The notes under the pieces: generated by a model | Databases searched by the model: none | Seen by the model: the letters and a program-made list of their open reading frames with translations, nothing else | Told to the model about the DNA's origin: nothing | From: JAWWOW01 sp033851265 | Lineage (GTDB): Bacteria > Actinomycetota > Actinomycetes > JAWWOW01 | Direction: 5' to 3' | NCBI GenBank assembly: GCA_033851265.1 | Contig: JAWWOW010000006.1 | Coordinates: 186,001 to 250,000, forward strand | Length of the DNA: 64,000 bases | Part shown: one piece after another, positions 9,395 through 18,243 of the stretch | Numbering within the stretch: the stretch's first letter is position 1 | How the letters are laid out: the number at the start of each line of letters is the position of its first letter | Made by a program: the position numbers and the translations under genes

Positions 9395-9438
9395 GGTTGT
9401 GAATTTGTTGCTGTCACAGCATGAACAGATTCACAACC
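9395..9438. promoter_or_regulatory. nested inverted repeat, candidate operator
   Basis: Arms of 15 bp (9395-9409 GGTTGTGAATTTGTT and 9424-9438 AACAGATTCACAACC) match at 14 of 15 positions. Inside the spacer lies a second dyad, GCTGT-C-ACAGC (9410-9420). It sits between the divergent PucR regulator gene and the small gene at 9528. No T-run follows, so an operator is more likely than a terminator. Role inferred. Confidence 0.5.
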
Positions 9439-9527
9439 ACACCAGACTCTGCCGCTGATTGCCGTCGTGATGGGCTCAGAAGGAGCGCAATCGCGGTCGT
9501 CGCCGCCTTTTCTCCTAACATTCGGGC

Positions 9528-9896
9528 ATGGCTTTGCGCGACAAGCTCGCCGCTCGAGTTCAGCCGTTCCTCAAGCCCGAGGAGCGGGTGGTCAACGTGT
9601 TCCTAACACAGCAAGGCCTGAGTCCCTACCTGATGTTCCTGTCCACTGTGTTCATCTTCTGGTTCAAGTTCCGGATCGTTGCCGTGACCCACAGCCGGAT
9701 CGTCGTCTTTACTGCCAGCGCCTGGCGCCCGGCCAAGCCGCGCGCAGTCTTCGGCACGCTGCCGCGCGAAACGCGATTTGGGCTCACGTCGGGCGGGCTT
9801 TGGGCAAAGATCGATCTCGAGGGTCAGAAGTTCTACGTGCACAAGCGATTCCAGAAGGACGTTCGTGCCGCCGACGCAGCGATCGGTGCTAGCTAG
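9528..9896 (+). CDS. small PH-like domain protein, uncharacterised
   Basis: 122 residues. It begins MALRDKLAARVQPFLKPEERV, then a hydrophobic stretch (YLMFLSTVFIFWFKFRIVAVTHSRIVVFTAS) and beta-rich sequence ending in HKRFQKDVRAAD. The pattern 'LxxGE(R/K)V...VAVTxxRIxVF' resembles small actinobacterial PH-like proteins that act as membrane-peripheral modules. No catalytic motif is seen. It is divergent from the PucR gene. Confidence 0.6.
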   Translation: MALRDKLAARVQPFLKPEERVVNVFLTQQGLSPYLMFLSTVFIFWFKFRIVAVTHSRIVVFTASAWRPAKPRAVFGTLPRETRFGLTSGGLWAKIDLEGQKFYVHKRFQKDVRAADAAIGAS

Positions 9897-9974
9897 CTAG
9901 TCGCCCAGCTCGGACGGCCTTTCGCCGAGAGCGCGGGATTTGCCGTGGGTGCGTTCGCTCGTAGGTTGGGCTCC

Positions 9975-10952
9975 GTGCATGCGATCACGTTGCCGACGTA
10001 CGGCGGGCCGGAGGCGCTCGTCTGGGCAGAGGTCCCGGATCCCACGCCCGGACCCGGCGAGGTGCTGATCGACGTCGCCGCATCGGCGGTTAACCGTGCC
10101 GATCTCCTGCAACGTCAAGGTTTCTACAACCCACCACCCGGTGCATCACCGATCCCCGGTCTCGAGTGTTCGGGCACCATCGCCGCGCTCGGCGACGGTG
10201 TTGCCGGATGGTCCGTCGGCGACGAGGTCTGCGCGCTGCTTGCTGGCGGGGGGTACGCCGAGCGGGTCGCCGTGCCGTCGGGACAGTTGTTGCCGGTGCC
10301 GCGGGGGATCTCACTCGTCGAGGCTGCGGGTCTGCCCGAGGTCACGTGCACGGTCTGGTCCAACGTGTTCATGCTCGCTCGACTGCAACCAGGTGAAGTG
10401 TTGCTGGTGCATGGCGGCTCCGGTGGCATCGGCACGATGGCGATCCAACTCGCACGTCATCACGGCGCGCGGGTGTTCTGCACCGCTGGCAACCCGGAGA
10501 ACCTGGAGCTCTGTCGTTCACTTGGCACCGAGGTAGCCATCAACTACCGCGACGACGACTTCGTCGAGCGGGTACGCGAGGAGACCGATGGCCATGGCGT
10601 CGACGTAATCCTCGACAACATGGGCGCGGCGTACCTCTCGCGAAATGTCCAGGCCCTCGCAACCAGTGGGCGGTGCGTAACGATCGGGATGCAAGGTGGC
10701 ACCAAGGGGGAGCTCGACTTGGGCCTACTGATGATGAAGCGCGGATCCGTGCACGCGACCTCGTTGCGCGCTCGTCCGCATGAGGAGAAGGCCGCCATCG
10801 TCGCTGAGGTCCGTGAACACGTCTGGCCGGCTATCGAGTCCGGCGACGTCCGCGCGGTCATTGACCGGGAGATACCGATGCCCGATGCGGCGGAGGCGCA
10901 TCGGGTGCTGGAGGCCGGTGGTCATCGAGGAAAGGTCCTGCTCGTCCGATGA
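9975..10952 (+). CDS. NAD(P)H:quinone oxidoreductase, zinc-independent MDR family (PIG3-like)
   Basis: 325 residues from the GTG at 9975. The medium-chain dehydrogenase/reductase fold is clear: substrate domain with AASAVNRADLLQRQGFYNPPPGASPIPGLECSG, then the nucleotide-binding LVHGGSGGIGTMAIQLA. The 'NRADLLQRxGxYPPPPG' motif is typical of the PIG3/QOR group, which lacks the zinc ligands of alcohol dehydrogenases. It likely reduces quinones with NADPH. It precedes bpa by 49 bp and may share its transcript. Confidence 0.87.
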   Translation: MHAITLPTYGGPEALVWAEVPDPTPGPGEVLIDVAASAVNRADLLQRQGFYNPPPGASPIPGLECSGTIAALGDGVAGWSVGDEVCALLAGGGYAERVAVPSGQLLPVPRGISLVEAAGLPEVTCTVWSNVFMLARLQPGEVLLVHGGSGGIGTMAIQLARHHGARVFCTAGNPENLELCRSLGTEVAINYRDDDFVERVREETDGHGVDVILDNMGAAYLSRNVQALATSGRCVTIGMQGGTKGELDLGLLMMKRGSVHATSLRARPHEEKAAIVAEVREHVWPAIESGDVRAVIDREIPMPDAAEAHRVLEAGGHRGKVLLVR

Positions 10953-11001
10953 GTTTCCACCCACCGGGGTGTGGGTGGTTCGCGTCGGGGAGACTGACTC
11001 C

Positions 11002-11541
11002 ATGACCGATCCCACGGCATCGCAAACCGACCACAACGATCAGACCGACGATCCGCAGGTCGTCGTCATCGGGCCGGATGGCATGCCCATGACGGACGAC
11101 GGCGGCGACGGTGACCAACTAGCGCTGACCGACATGGTGTCGCGGCCGGACAAGGTGATGCGGATCGGCAGCATGATCAAGCAACTGCTCGACGAGGTGC
11201 GCGCTGCGCCGCTCGATGAGGCGAGCCGAGCCCGCCTGGCGGAGATCCACCACCGGTCGATCACCGAACTCGAAGACGGCTTGGCGCCGGAACTCCGAGA
11301 CGAGCTCGAGCGGCTGTCGTTGCCATTTGGCGAGGGCTCTACGCCAAGCGATGCGGAGCTGCGGATTGCCCAAGCACAGCTCGTCGGCTGGCTCGAGGGT
11401 CTTTTCCACGGCATCCAGACTGCGTTGTTCGCGCAGCAGATGGCCGCCCGCCAGCAGCTGGAAGAGATGCGCCGGCGCGCACTCCCCGGCGGGATGGGTT
11501 CCCAACAGCCGGGGCAGCAGCCGACCGGGCCATACCTCTAG
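11002..11541 (+). CDS. bpa: bacterial proteasome activator
   Basis: 179 residues from the ATG at 11002 (CGGGGA upstream). The central helical region carries VMRIGSMIKQLLDEVRAAPLDEASRARLAEIHHRSI and LVGWLEGLFHGIQTALFAQQMAARQQLEEM, characteristic of Bpa (DUF2587). The protein ends in GPYL, equivalent to the C-terminal GQYL motif of the mycobacterial protein that docks into the 20S proteasome. Bpa forms a dodecameric ring that opens the proteasome without ATP. No proteasome genes are in this window. The 3' end overlaps the convergent HAD gene by 4 bp. Confidence 0.92.
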   Translation: MTDPTASQTDHNDQTDDPQVVVIGPDGMPMTDDGGDGDQLALTDMVSRPDKVMRIGSMIKQLLDEVRAAPLDEASRARLAEIHHRSITELEDGLAPELRDELERLSLPFGEGSTPSDAELRIAQAQLVGWLEGLFHGIQTALFAQQMAARQQLEEMRRRALPGGMGSQQPGQQPTGPYL

Positions 11542-12338
11542 AGCCAGCGCTCCAGCACCTGGGCAACGCCGTCATCGTCGTTGCCGGCGGTCACCTCGTC
11601 GGCGACGGCAACCACATCAGGGTGGGCCGTCATGACAGCGACCGACCAACCTGCCCACACCAGCATCGGCACGTCGTTGGGCATGTCTCCGAAGGCAACG
11701 ACGTCGCTGGCCTCATGACCGTGTTCACGGCACAGCAACTCGAGGGTCGACGCCTTGCTCACCCCCGCCGCACTCACTTCCAGCAGACCGTCGCGACTCG
11801 AATGCGTCAGCGTCGCGAGTTCACCGACGACGTCACGTGCTCTTCCGAGCAACGTGTCCGAGTCGAGCTCAGGATGTCGAGCAAGCAGCTTGGCCATGGG
11901 TTCCCGGACGATTTCTTCGAGCGCACCGATCACCTTGTCGTCGGTGTCCCAGGCAGGGTGGTACGCCGGTTCGTGGGCGAACCCGTGCGAACCGCGCTCC
12001 ACTGCGAAGGCCATTCCGGGTAGTGCCTCGCGGAGCGCGTTGATGACCTCGCGCGCGTTCTCCGGCGTGATCAGGTGCTCTTCGACTATCTGCTCGGTAT
12101 GCAGGTCATAAACCAGCGCACCGTTCGCACACACCGCGATACCTCGATGCGCTGTCTGCTCCACAACGGGCTTCATCCACCGCGGCGGGCGACCCGTGAC
12201 GAATACGACGAGCGCACCCGCGTCTTCGACGGCCGCGAGAGCCGCTCTGCTGCGATCGGAGACGGTGCCGTCCGAGCGCAAGAACGTGCCGTCGAGATCC
12301 GTCGCGATGACGGGTGGGAGTGCGACCGGCCTGCTCAC
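11538..12338 (-). CDS. HAD-superfamily (Cof-type) phosphatase
   Basis: 266 residues. Motif I is VIATDLDGTFLRSDG, motif II VFVTGRPP, motif III around SKASTLELLCREHG, and motif IV DVVAFGDMPNDVPMLVWAG. This is the Cof/IIB subfamily of sugar-phosphate-type phosphatases. The GTG start overlaps the serS stop as GTGA, so translation is probably coupled. A HAD gene next to serS is a common actinobacterial arrangement. Substrate unknown. Confidence 0.88.
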   Translation of the reverse strand: MSRPVALPPVIATDLDGTFLRSDGTVSDRSRAALAAVEDAGALVVFVTGRPPRWMKPVVEQTAHRGIAVCANGALVYDLHTEQIVEEHLITPENAREVINALREALPGMAFAVERGSHGFAHEPAYHPAWDTDDKVIGALEEIVREPMAKLLARHPELDSDTLLGRARDVVGELATLTHSSRDGLLEVSAAGVSKASTLELLCREHGHEASDVVAFGDMPNDVPMLVWAGWSVAVMTAHPDVVAVADEVTAGNDDDGVAQVLERWL

Positions 12339-13594
12339 GTCACAGGTTCGAGCACATCACGACCGACGTACGGAACCAAAGCTTCAGGAACGCGCACAGA
12401 CCCGTCGGAACGCTGATGGTTCTCGAGAATCGCGACCAGCCATCGCGTCGTCGCCAACGTGCCGTTCAATGTCGCAACCGGACGCGTCCCGCGTTCCTCG
12501 CGTATGCGGATGTTGAGCCGGCGCGCTTGGAAGTCGGTGCAGTTCGACGTCGACGTCATCTCCCGATACTTGCTCTGCGACGGTACCCACGCCTCGCAGT
12601 CGAACTTGCGGGCGGCGCTGGCACCGAGGTCTCCGGCGGCCACATCAATGACGCGGTAGGGCAGCTCACACTTGTCGAGCATCTCGCGTTCCCATGCGAG
12701 CAGCCGTTGATGTTCCGCCTGTGCCTCGTCGGGATGGACGTAGGAGAACATCTCCACCTTGTCGAACTGATGCACGCGCACGATGCCGCGCACGTCCTGT
12801 CCGTACGAACCGGCCTCGCGACGGAAGCATGATGACCAGCCGACGTAGCGAAGCGGCAAAGAGTTGGCGTCGAGAATCTCGTCCATGTGATAGCCGGCAA
12901 GCGGGGCCTCCGACGTACCCACGAGATAGAGGTCGTCCTCGGCCAGGTGGTAGACGTTCTCCGCGGCTTGCCCGAGGAAACCGGTGCCCTCCATGACCTC
13001 GGGTCGCACCAGAACGGGTGGGATCGCCGGAGTGAAGCCGGCACCCACCGCCTGATCGAGACCCATCCGCAGCAGTCCGAGCTGCAACAGCGCCCCGACG
13101 CCAGTGAGGTAGTAGAAGCGGGCACCGGCGACCTTCGCGCCCCGATCGGTGTCGATGGCTTTGAGCAGCTGACCGAGCTCGAGATGGTCCTTCGTCTCGA
13201 AGTCGAATGCAGGCTTGGCGCCGACTTCCTCGAGTACGACGTAGTCGTCCGCACCGCCGGGAGGCGCGCCCTCCTCGATGATGTTCGACACCGCCAGGTG
13301 CGCGTCTCGCAGCACTGCCTCGGCGGCCGACTCCTCGGTCTCCGCCTGCTTGACGGACCCCGACAACTCCTTGGCGCGGGCGATGAGCGCCGGACGGTCG
13401 TCTGGAGACGCCGATCGCACTTCCTTGCTCGCGGCGTTGGACTCCGCACGCACGGCGTCGCCCGCAGCAACCGCCGCCCGCCTGCTCTCGTCTGCTTCCA
13501 GCAAGGCGTCGACCAGCGCCTCGTCCTCGCCACGGGCTCGTTGCGACGCGCGGACCCGGTCCGGATCCGCGCGCAGCTGCTGGAGGTCGATCAC
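12335..13594 (-). CDS. serS: seryl-tRNA synthetase
   Basis: 419 residues from the GTG at 13594, giving the usual N-terminus (M)IDLQQLRADPDRVRASQ. The N-terminal coiled-coil tRNA-binding arm covers residues ~25-105. Class II motifs follow: motif 2 CFRREAGSYGQDVRGIVRVHQFDKVEMF and motif 3 NGTLATTRWLVAILENHQ. Length matches the family. Charges tRNA-Ser in the cytoplasm. A tRNA-Ser gene is also in this window at 357-446. Confidence 0.97.
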   Translation of the reverse strand: MIDLQQLRADPDRVRASQRARGEDEALVDALLEADESRRAAVAAGDAVRAESNAASKEVRSASPDDRPALIARAKELSGSVKQAETEESAAEAVLRDAHLAVSNIIEEGAPPGGADDYVVLEEVGAKPAFDFETKDHLELGQLLKAIDTDRGAKVAGARFYYLTGVGALLQLGLLRMGLDQAVGAGFTPAIPPVLVRPEVMEGTGFLGQAAENVYHLAEDDLYLVGTSEAPLAGYHMDEILDANSLPLRYVGWSSCFRREAGSYGQDVRGIVRVHQFDKVEMFSYVHPDEAQAEHQRLLAWEREMLDKCELPYRVIDVAAGDLGASAARKFDCEAWVPSQSKYREMTSTSNCTDFQARRLNIRIREERGTRPVATLNGTLATTRWLVAILENHQRSDGSVRVPEALVPYVGRDVLEPVT

Positions 13595-13735
13595 GCGGAC
13601 GAGGCTACCGGCGAGCCGGTTAGTGCCCATTCACGAAATCGGCGACTCATCTTGATGACCGATCAACGCGAGGAACTCCGGTGGCCCGCGTTAACCGGGA
13701 TGTCATCGTCCGCTCTACCCAATGAGGGGGAGAAC

Positions 13736-13912
13736 GTGAAGCGTCGCCTCACGATCGTTGCCGGCACGCTGGCTGTTGCCGGTGCCATCGCCACCCCGGT
13801 GATCGCACTCGCCGGCCCAGCCAGCACGAACGCCGCTGGTGTCTGCGTCCATGCCGACATCAATATCAACGGCACCGCCCAGGTCATCGACCAGTGCCTG
13901 CCGCCTGCGTGA
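13736..13912 (+). CDS. small secreted peptide, uncharacterised
   Basis: 58 residues from the GTG at 13736, preceded by GAGGGGG at good spacing. A signal peptide (KRRLTIVAGTLAVAGAIATPVIALAGPA) is followed by only ~30 mature residues with two cysteines (GVCVHADININGTAQVIDQCLPPA), which could form a single disulfide. It stands alone between serS and pheA and is followed by a strong hairpin, so it is probably its own transcription unit. Unknown function. Confidence 0.7.
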   Translation: MKRRLTIVAGTLAVAGAIATPVIALAGPASTNAAGVCVHADININGTAQVIDQCLPPA

Positions 13913-13926
13913 GCTAACAGGTTTCG

Positions 13927-13958
13927 GTGGCCCCGGCTCGGCAACGGGTCGGGGCCAC
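13927..13958. terminator. hairpin terminator between convergent genes
   Basis: GTGGCCCCGG and TCGGGGCCAC form a 10-bp stem (with one G-T pair) around a 12-nt loop, immediately after the small secreted peptide gene and 8 bp before the end of convergent pheA. There is no T-tract, as is frequent in actinobacteria. It can serve both directions. Confidence 0.65.
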
Positions 13959-13965
13959 AGCTGTG

Positions 13966-14907
13966 CTACGACGACCCGCCCTCGCGCAGACGAGTGAGCC
14001 ACGCAGAGGCGTCGGTGAAGTCTTCATCGGTCGTTCCGCGGCGTAACGCAGGTGTGGTGCCGTCGGCCCGCTCATAACTTCCGAGAAACCGCACGTCATC
14101 GCAGATGCGACGCAACGCTGACAATGCCTCGCCGACCCGCGCGTCGCCAATGTGGCCTTCACAGTCGACGGAGAAGTAATAGCGCCCAATGCCCTGACCA
14201 GTGGGGCGTGACTCGATGCGGGTGAGGTTGACGCCACGGACCGCGAACTCGGTGAGGATCTCCAGCAGCGCACCGGGGTGGTCGTCTGCGATATAGGCCA
14301 CAAGTGTCGTGCGATCCGCGCCGGTTGGTGCCGGCGGCGGCGATCCCGGCGGTACGACGAGGACGAAACGTGTCACCGCCCCGTCGACATCGTGGATGTC
14401 GTGCGCGACGATCTCGAGCCGGTAGTGCTGTGCGGCGATCGGTGCAGCCACCGCAGCATCGGCTTCACCAGCCGCGACTGCACGCGCGCCGTCCGCGGTA
14501 CTCGCGGCGGGGATGAACTGTGCGCTCGGCAACGTGCGCCGCAGCCACCCGCGTACCTGCGCTTCGGCGTGCGGGATCGTCGTAACTGTCTTGACGTCTT
14601 CGAGTTTCGTGCCGGGGCGAGCGAGCAACGCGAAGCTCACCGGCAGCAACAGTTCCCGGCTGATGACAACGGGATCTCCGGTGGCTAACTCGTCGAGCGT
14701 GGTCGCGACGGATCCCTCCACAGAGTTCTCGAGAGGAACGACGGCGGCAGCGACGTCACCGGTGCGCACGGCATCGAGTGCATCGGGAACCGAGGGATAA
14801 CTGATCAGCTCCGCGGTGGCTGCCGCGGGCAGCGTGCGAAGCGCAGCCTCGCTGAATGTCCCGGCAGGACCGAGGTAGGCATAACGCGGAGGCGGCGTCC
14901 CGGGCAT
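13966..14907 (-). CDS. pheA: prephenate dehydratase
   Basis: 313 residues. The catalytic domain starts YAYLGPAGTFSEAAL and contains VVPLENSVEGSV and the TRF motif (DGAVTRFVLV). A C-terminal ACT domain follows: GALLEILTEFAVRGVNLTRIESRPTGQGIGRYYFSVD, with the ESRP motif that binds phenylalanine. It converts prephenate to phenylpyruvate; feedback inhibition by phenylalanine is expected. It has no chorismate mutase domain, as usual for actinobacteria. The last ~25 residues are a non-conserved tail. Confidence 0.95.
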   Translation of the reverse strand: MPGTPPPRYAYLGPAGTFSEAALRTLPAAATAELISYPSVPDALDAVRTGDVAAAVVPLENSVEGSVATTLDELATGDPVVISRELLLPVSFALLARPGTKLEDVKTVTTIPHAEAQVRGWLRRTLPSAQFIPAASTADGARAVAAGEADAAVAAPIAAQHYRLEIVAHDIHDVDGAVTRFVLVVPPGSPPPAPTGADRTTLVAYIADDHPGALLEILTEFAVRGVNLTRIESRPTGQGIGRYYFSVDCEGHIGDARVGEALSALRRICDDVRFLGSYERADGTTPALRRGTTDEDFTDASAWLTRLREGGSS

Positions 14908-14928
14908 GAGGTTGATCGTAGGGACCGG

Positions 14929-15546
14929 TTAGAGCCGGACCGTCACGCCTTCGCTTTCGTCCGCGTCGCCCTCGCTGCCGCCGGTTGCGCCCACGGCGTG
15001 CTTGCCGCGGCCGCCCGACCGTTGCCCGCGAGCAGGCGCAGCGCCCGCTCCGCCCAAGGCGAACGCGATGGCCTGCTCCTCCTCCGGTGACAAGGCGTGC
15101 TCGCTGACGCCACCCTTGACCCCCTTCGCATACGACCGTGTCTCGGTGCGACCGTTGATGGCCGTGAGCACGATGCCGTCGCCCGCGTCATCGAGCATCG
15201 CGGCCGAGAACGACAACCGTCCGCCCATGTCCGGGAATGCGTCGTAGCGGACCACCGACACGTGCCTGATCGCATCCGCGAGATCGGCCCGTGCCGATGA
15301 GAGCTGCTGCTCAGCGAGGTTGACCTCATCGCGCAGCCGAGCCACATCGCCTGCTTGCCGGCGTACGACGGAAAGCAGCGTGCCATCGCCCTCACCCGCG
15401 TCCTCGAGCAGGCCGGAGTATGCGCGACGCAACCGTCGGAATCGCAGGTGTGCGATCAGCGCCAGGAGCATGGCAATGACACCAGCGGCAGCCCCGACGA
15501 CTGCGAGCAGTTGTGTGGTGTCTGTGGAGAGATTGAGATGAGGCAC
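14929..15546 (-). CDS. DUF4446 family membrane protein
   Basis: 205 residues from the GTG at 15546; the reading frame stays open much further upstream, but that stretch lies antisense to larB. One N-terminal membrane helix (LLAVVGAAAGVIAMLLALIAHLRFRRLRRAY), a coiled coil (VVRRQAGDVARLRDEVNLAEQQLSSARADLADAI), then the conserved 'VRYDAFPDMGGRLSFSAAMLD..GDGIVLTAINGRTETRSYAK' block of DUF4446. A ~45-residue Gly/Ala-rich tail ends the protein. Function is unknown in the family. It follows pheA's start by 21 bp on the same strand, so it may be upstream in one operon. Confidence 0.85.
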   Translation of the reverse strand: MPHLNLSTDTTQLLAVVGAAAGVIAMLLALIAHLRFRRLRRAYSGLLEDAGEGDGTLLSVVRRQAGDVARLRDEVNLAEQQLSSARADLADAIRHVSVVRYDAFPDMGGRLSFSAAMLDDAGDGIVLTAINGRTETRSYAKGVKGGVSEHALSPEEEQAIAFALGGAGAAPARGQRSGGRGKHAVGATGGSEGDADESEGVTVRL

Positions 15547-15633
15547 GGCACGAGTCCCGAAGATTGGGTGCGGAGAATGGGTGTGGACGGTGACCGCAGG
15601 ATAGCCCGGGCAGCACCGGGCTAATGTCCGGCC

Positions 15634-16425
15634 ATGGACCGGTCCGAAGTTCGCGCCCTGCTCGACGATGTCGCAGCGGGCCGGGTTCCGGTCGCCGAGG
15701 CCGTGGAGTGTCTCGCGCTCGGCGCGTTCGGCGACGGCGACGGATTCACGGACCTCTCGTTCGCCCGCGTGGACACGCACCGGGCCCTGCGCACCGGTGA
15801 CCCAGAAGTGGTGTACGCCGAAGGAAAATCGCCCGAGCAAACGGTTGCACTGCTCCGCACCCTGATTCAAATCCCCGGCGATCGTCCTGCCCTTGCTACC
15901 CGGGTCACGCCGGAAACTGCCGCCGCCATCCGCGCTGCTTTCCCGGACGCGGTCATCGATGACGAGGCCCGGGCCGCCGCCGTCGGCACGTTGCCACCAA
16001 CCGAACAGGGTCACGTATGCGTCGTGTCTGCCGGCACGAGTGACGCGCCCGTCGCCGCCGAAGCTGCTTTCGTCGCCCGGGTCTACGGCACCGACGTCGA
16101 GCGCGTCAGTGATGTCGGTGTCGCCGGCATCCATCGGTTGCTTGCGGCACGACGGTCACTCGAGGCTGCGGACTGCCTGGTTGTCGTGGCCGGCATGGAC
16201 GGTGCATTGCCCAGTGTCGTTGGGGGGTTGGTTGGCGTCCCGCTCGTCGCAGTCCCGACGAGCGTCGGGTACGGCGCATCGTTCGGCGGGATCGCAGCGC
16301 TGCTCACCATGCTCAACTCGTGCGCTCCCGGTGTCACGGTCGTGAACATCGACAACGGTTTCGGGGCCGGAGTGTTCGCCGCTCGTGTCGCGCGCCGGGC
16401 CGCGGCGGCAACACGGTCGCCATGA
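15634..16425 (+). CDS. larB: nickel-pincer cofactor biosynthesis protein LarB
   Basis: 263 residues. The C-terminal half is an AIR carboxylase (PurE-like) domain: CVVSAGTSDAPVAAEAAFVARVYG, VVAGMDGALPSVVGGLVGVPLVAVPTSVGYGASFGG and NIDNGFGAGVFAARVA. The N-terminal half, with DLSFARVDTHRALRTGDPEVVYAEGKSPEQ, is specific for LarB. LarB carboxylates and hydrolyses nicotinic acid adenine dinucleotide to give the pyridinium bis-carboxylate mononucleotide. The stop overlaps the larC start (ATGA), so translation is coupled. Confidence 0.93.
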   Translation: MDRSEVRALLDDVAAGRVPVAEAVECLALGAFGDGDGFTDLSFARVDTHRALRTGDPEVVYAEGKSPEQTVALLRTLIQIPGDRPALATRVTPETAAAIRAAFPDAVIDDEARAAAVGTLPPTEQGHVCVVSAGTSDAPVAAEAAFVARVYGTDVERVSDVGVAGIHRLLAARRSLEAADCLVVVAGMDGALPSVVGGLVGVPLVAVPTSVGYGASFGGIAALLTMLNSCAPGVTVVNIDNGFGAGVFAARVARRAAAATRSP

Positions 16426-17648
16426 CCACCATCGGTTGGTGGCACTGCCTCGCGGGCGCAAGCGGTGACATGTGCCTCGGCGCCCTCGTCGACGCCGGCG
16501 TACCACTCGAAACGATGCAGGCAGCGGTCGACGCCGTCGGTGTCGAACCCGCGCGGTTCCGCGCCGACACCGTCACGCGGCAGGGCGTCGCGGCGACGAA
16601 AGTCGAGATCGACACCGAACAGAGCACCGTGGTCCGGACTTGGGGCAATATCCGCGGCCTGCTCGAGTCGGCATCGCTCGACGAGTCGGTGCGCGCACTC
16701 GCCCTGGATGTGTTCGAACGCCTCGCTCGAGCCGAGGCTGCCGTCCATCGCACCCAACCCGATCAGGTCCACTTCCATGAAGTTGGTGCAGTGGATGCCG
16801 TCGCGGACGTCGTCGGAACTGCCGCGGGACTGTGCGCGCTCGGCGTCGACCGCGTCACCTCTTCACCGGTGGCTGTTGGTTACGGCATGGCCCGCAGTGA
16901 ACACGGGATGTTGCCGATCCCCGGGCCGGCCGTCCTAGCACTCCTCGAAGAAGTGGGGGCGCCGGTCTACTCCGGTGGAGTCACGTCCGAGTTGTGCACG
17001 CCCACAGGCGCAGCGATTCTTGCCGCCACCGTAAGCGAGTGGGGACCGCTACCGGCAATGCGCGTCACAGCCGTCGGCACAGGTGCCGGCGACCGCGACC
17101 ACGACGAACTGCCCAACGTGCTGCGCTTCGTCGTCGGCACCGCAGTGGATGACATTTCCGTCGCGGCGGGAGGTTCGACGGAGACCGCTCTCGTCATCGA
17201 AGCGAACGTCGACGACCTCGACCCTCGGGTGTGGCCGCACGTCCTTGCGCGTCTGCTCGAATCCGGCGCCGACGATGCGTGGCTCACACCCATCCTGATG
17301 AAGAAGGGACGACCGGCGTACACGTTGTCGGTGCTCGGTTCCGATGCGGTCGCCGACATTCTTCGCCGTGTCATCTTCACCGAGACGACGACGATCGGCC
17401 TACGCGAGCGACGCGTCGAGAAGCGCGCACTGCATCGCGCAAGCGAGACCATTCAGATCGAAGGTCATCCGATCCGCGTGAAGACCGCCGTGCTCGACGG
17501 CGTCGTCGTCAACGCGACGCCTGAGTACGACGACGTGGTGGCGGCCGCGTCGGCACTAGGGCGTCCGGTGAAGGCGATCCTCGCCGCGGCGACCGCGGCC
17601 GCACACGCTGCAGGGTTCGCACCTGGAACGCCGGGCCCGCGGCAGTGA
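16422..17648 (+). CDS. larC: nickel-pincer cofactor nickel insertion protein LarC
   Basis: 408 residues from the ATG at 16422. Diagnostic stretches: WHCLAGASGDMCLGALVDAG, VHFHEVGAVDAVADVVG, TSSPVAVGYGMARSEHG, GVTSELCTPTGAAILA and EANVDDLDPRVWPHVLARLLESGADDAWLTPILMKKGRP. LarC inserts nickel into the cofactor using CTP. In Lactiplantibacillus plantarum larC is split and needs a frameshift; here it is one continuous frame. larE and the racemase gene larA are not in the window, so the client enzyme is unknown. Confidence 0.93.
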   Translation: MTTIGWWHCLAGASGDMCLGALVDAGVPLETMQAAVDAVGVEPARFRADTVTRQGVAATKVEIDTEQSTVVRTWGNIRGLLESASLDESVRALALDVFERLARAEAAVHRTQPDQVHFHEVGAVDAVADVVGTAAGLCALGVDRVTSSPVAVGYGMARSEHGMLPIPGPAVLALLEEVGAPVYSGGVTSELCTPTGAAILAATVSEWGPLPAMRVTAVGTGAGDRDHDELPNVLRFVVGTAVDDISVAAGGSTETALVIEANVDDLDPRVWPHVLARLLESGADDAWLTPILMKKGRPAYTLSVLGSDAVADILRRVIFTETTTIGLRERRVEKRALHRASETIQIEGHPIRVKTAVLDGVVVNATPEYDDVVAAASALGRPVKAILAAATAAAHAAGFAPGTPGPRQ

Positions 17649-17657
17649 ACGTGCTGA

Positions 17658-18110
17658 TCAGCTCGGTACGACCGCCGCAAGGAAACTGACAGAACCTGCA
17701 ACGTGACCGTTGGGGCCGTGCAACGGCGCGGATACCGCATCAATCGTGATCCGCCGGCCGTCACCGTGACGCACCCGGAGCAGACCGCGCGACGGCATCT
17801 CCGACGCCAGCGCAAGCAGCGGTGGAATCCGAAAGGCATACGCGTCACCGGGTCCGGCCTGCGCGCTGAAGTCGACAACCTCGATGACGTCGCCCACGAG
17901 CACGCGTCCGCGCATGCGATGCATGGAATCGCCGAGCATCTCCGCAGCTTGCTCCGAACATCCAGCGACCCGGCCGCGATGATCGAGGACGAGGCAGGCA
18001 TCCGGCGAGGCGGACGCGACCGAGACCCACGCAGCCAACGGTTCCGGAACGTCGGGAGCCGGCAACACCACGGCCGGTGCTGGCACAAGCGGAATGAGCA
18101 AGTAAGCCAC
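17658..18110 (-). CDS. PAS-domain protein, small
   Basis: About 150 residues from the GTG at 18110 (GAGGGGG 6 bp upstream). The first ~40 residues are proline/valine-rich. A PAS fold follows: VASASPDACLVLDHRGRVAGCSEQAAEMLGDSMHRMRGRVLVGDVIEVVDF, then RGLLRVRHGDGRRITIDAVSAPLHGPNGHVAGSVSFLAAV. It ends right after the PAS domain, with no kinase, GGDEF or DNA-binding part, so it may signal through a partner. It converges on larC with a 9-bp gap. Confidence 0.7.
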   Translation of the reverse strand: MAYLLIPLVPAPAVVLPAPDVPEPLAAWVSVASASPDACLVLDHRGRVAGCSEQAAEMLGDSMHRMRGRVLVGDVIEVVDFSAQAGPGDAYAFRIPPLLALASEMPSRGLLRVRHGDGRRITIDAVSAPLHGPNGHVAGSVSFLAAVVPS

Positions 18111-18243
18111 GCTCATCCCCCTCAATAAGGCCGCGGATATCAGCGCCGAGCCATCGGCGACCGGACTCGGCTGCGGTACGACGCCCCCCGTCGAACAGCC
18201 GTATCCCCAGGATTCCACTTTTTTCCGGCAATTCCTCCCGCTA

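Noticed and set aside
14929..16134. Extended 401-residue version of the DUF4446 protein
   Set aside because: The extra N-terminal ~196 residues overlap larB on the other strand and are low-complexity; family length supports the GTG at 15546.
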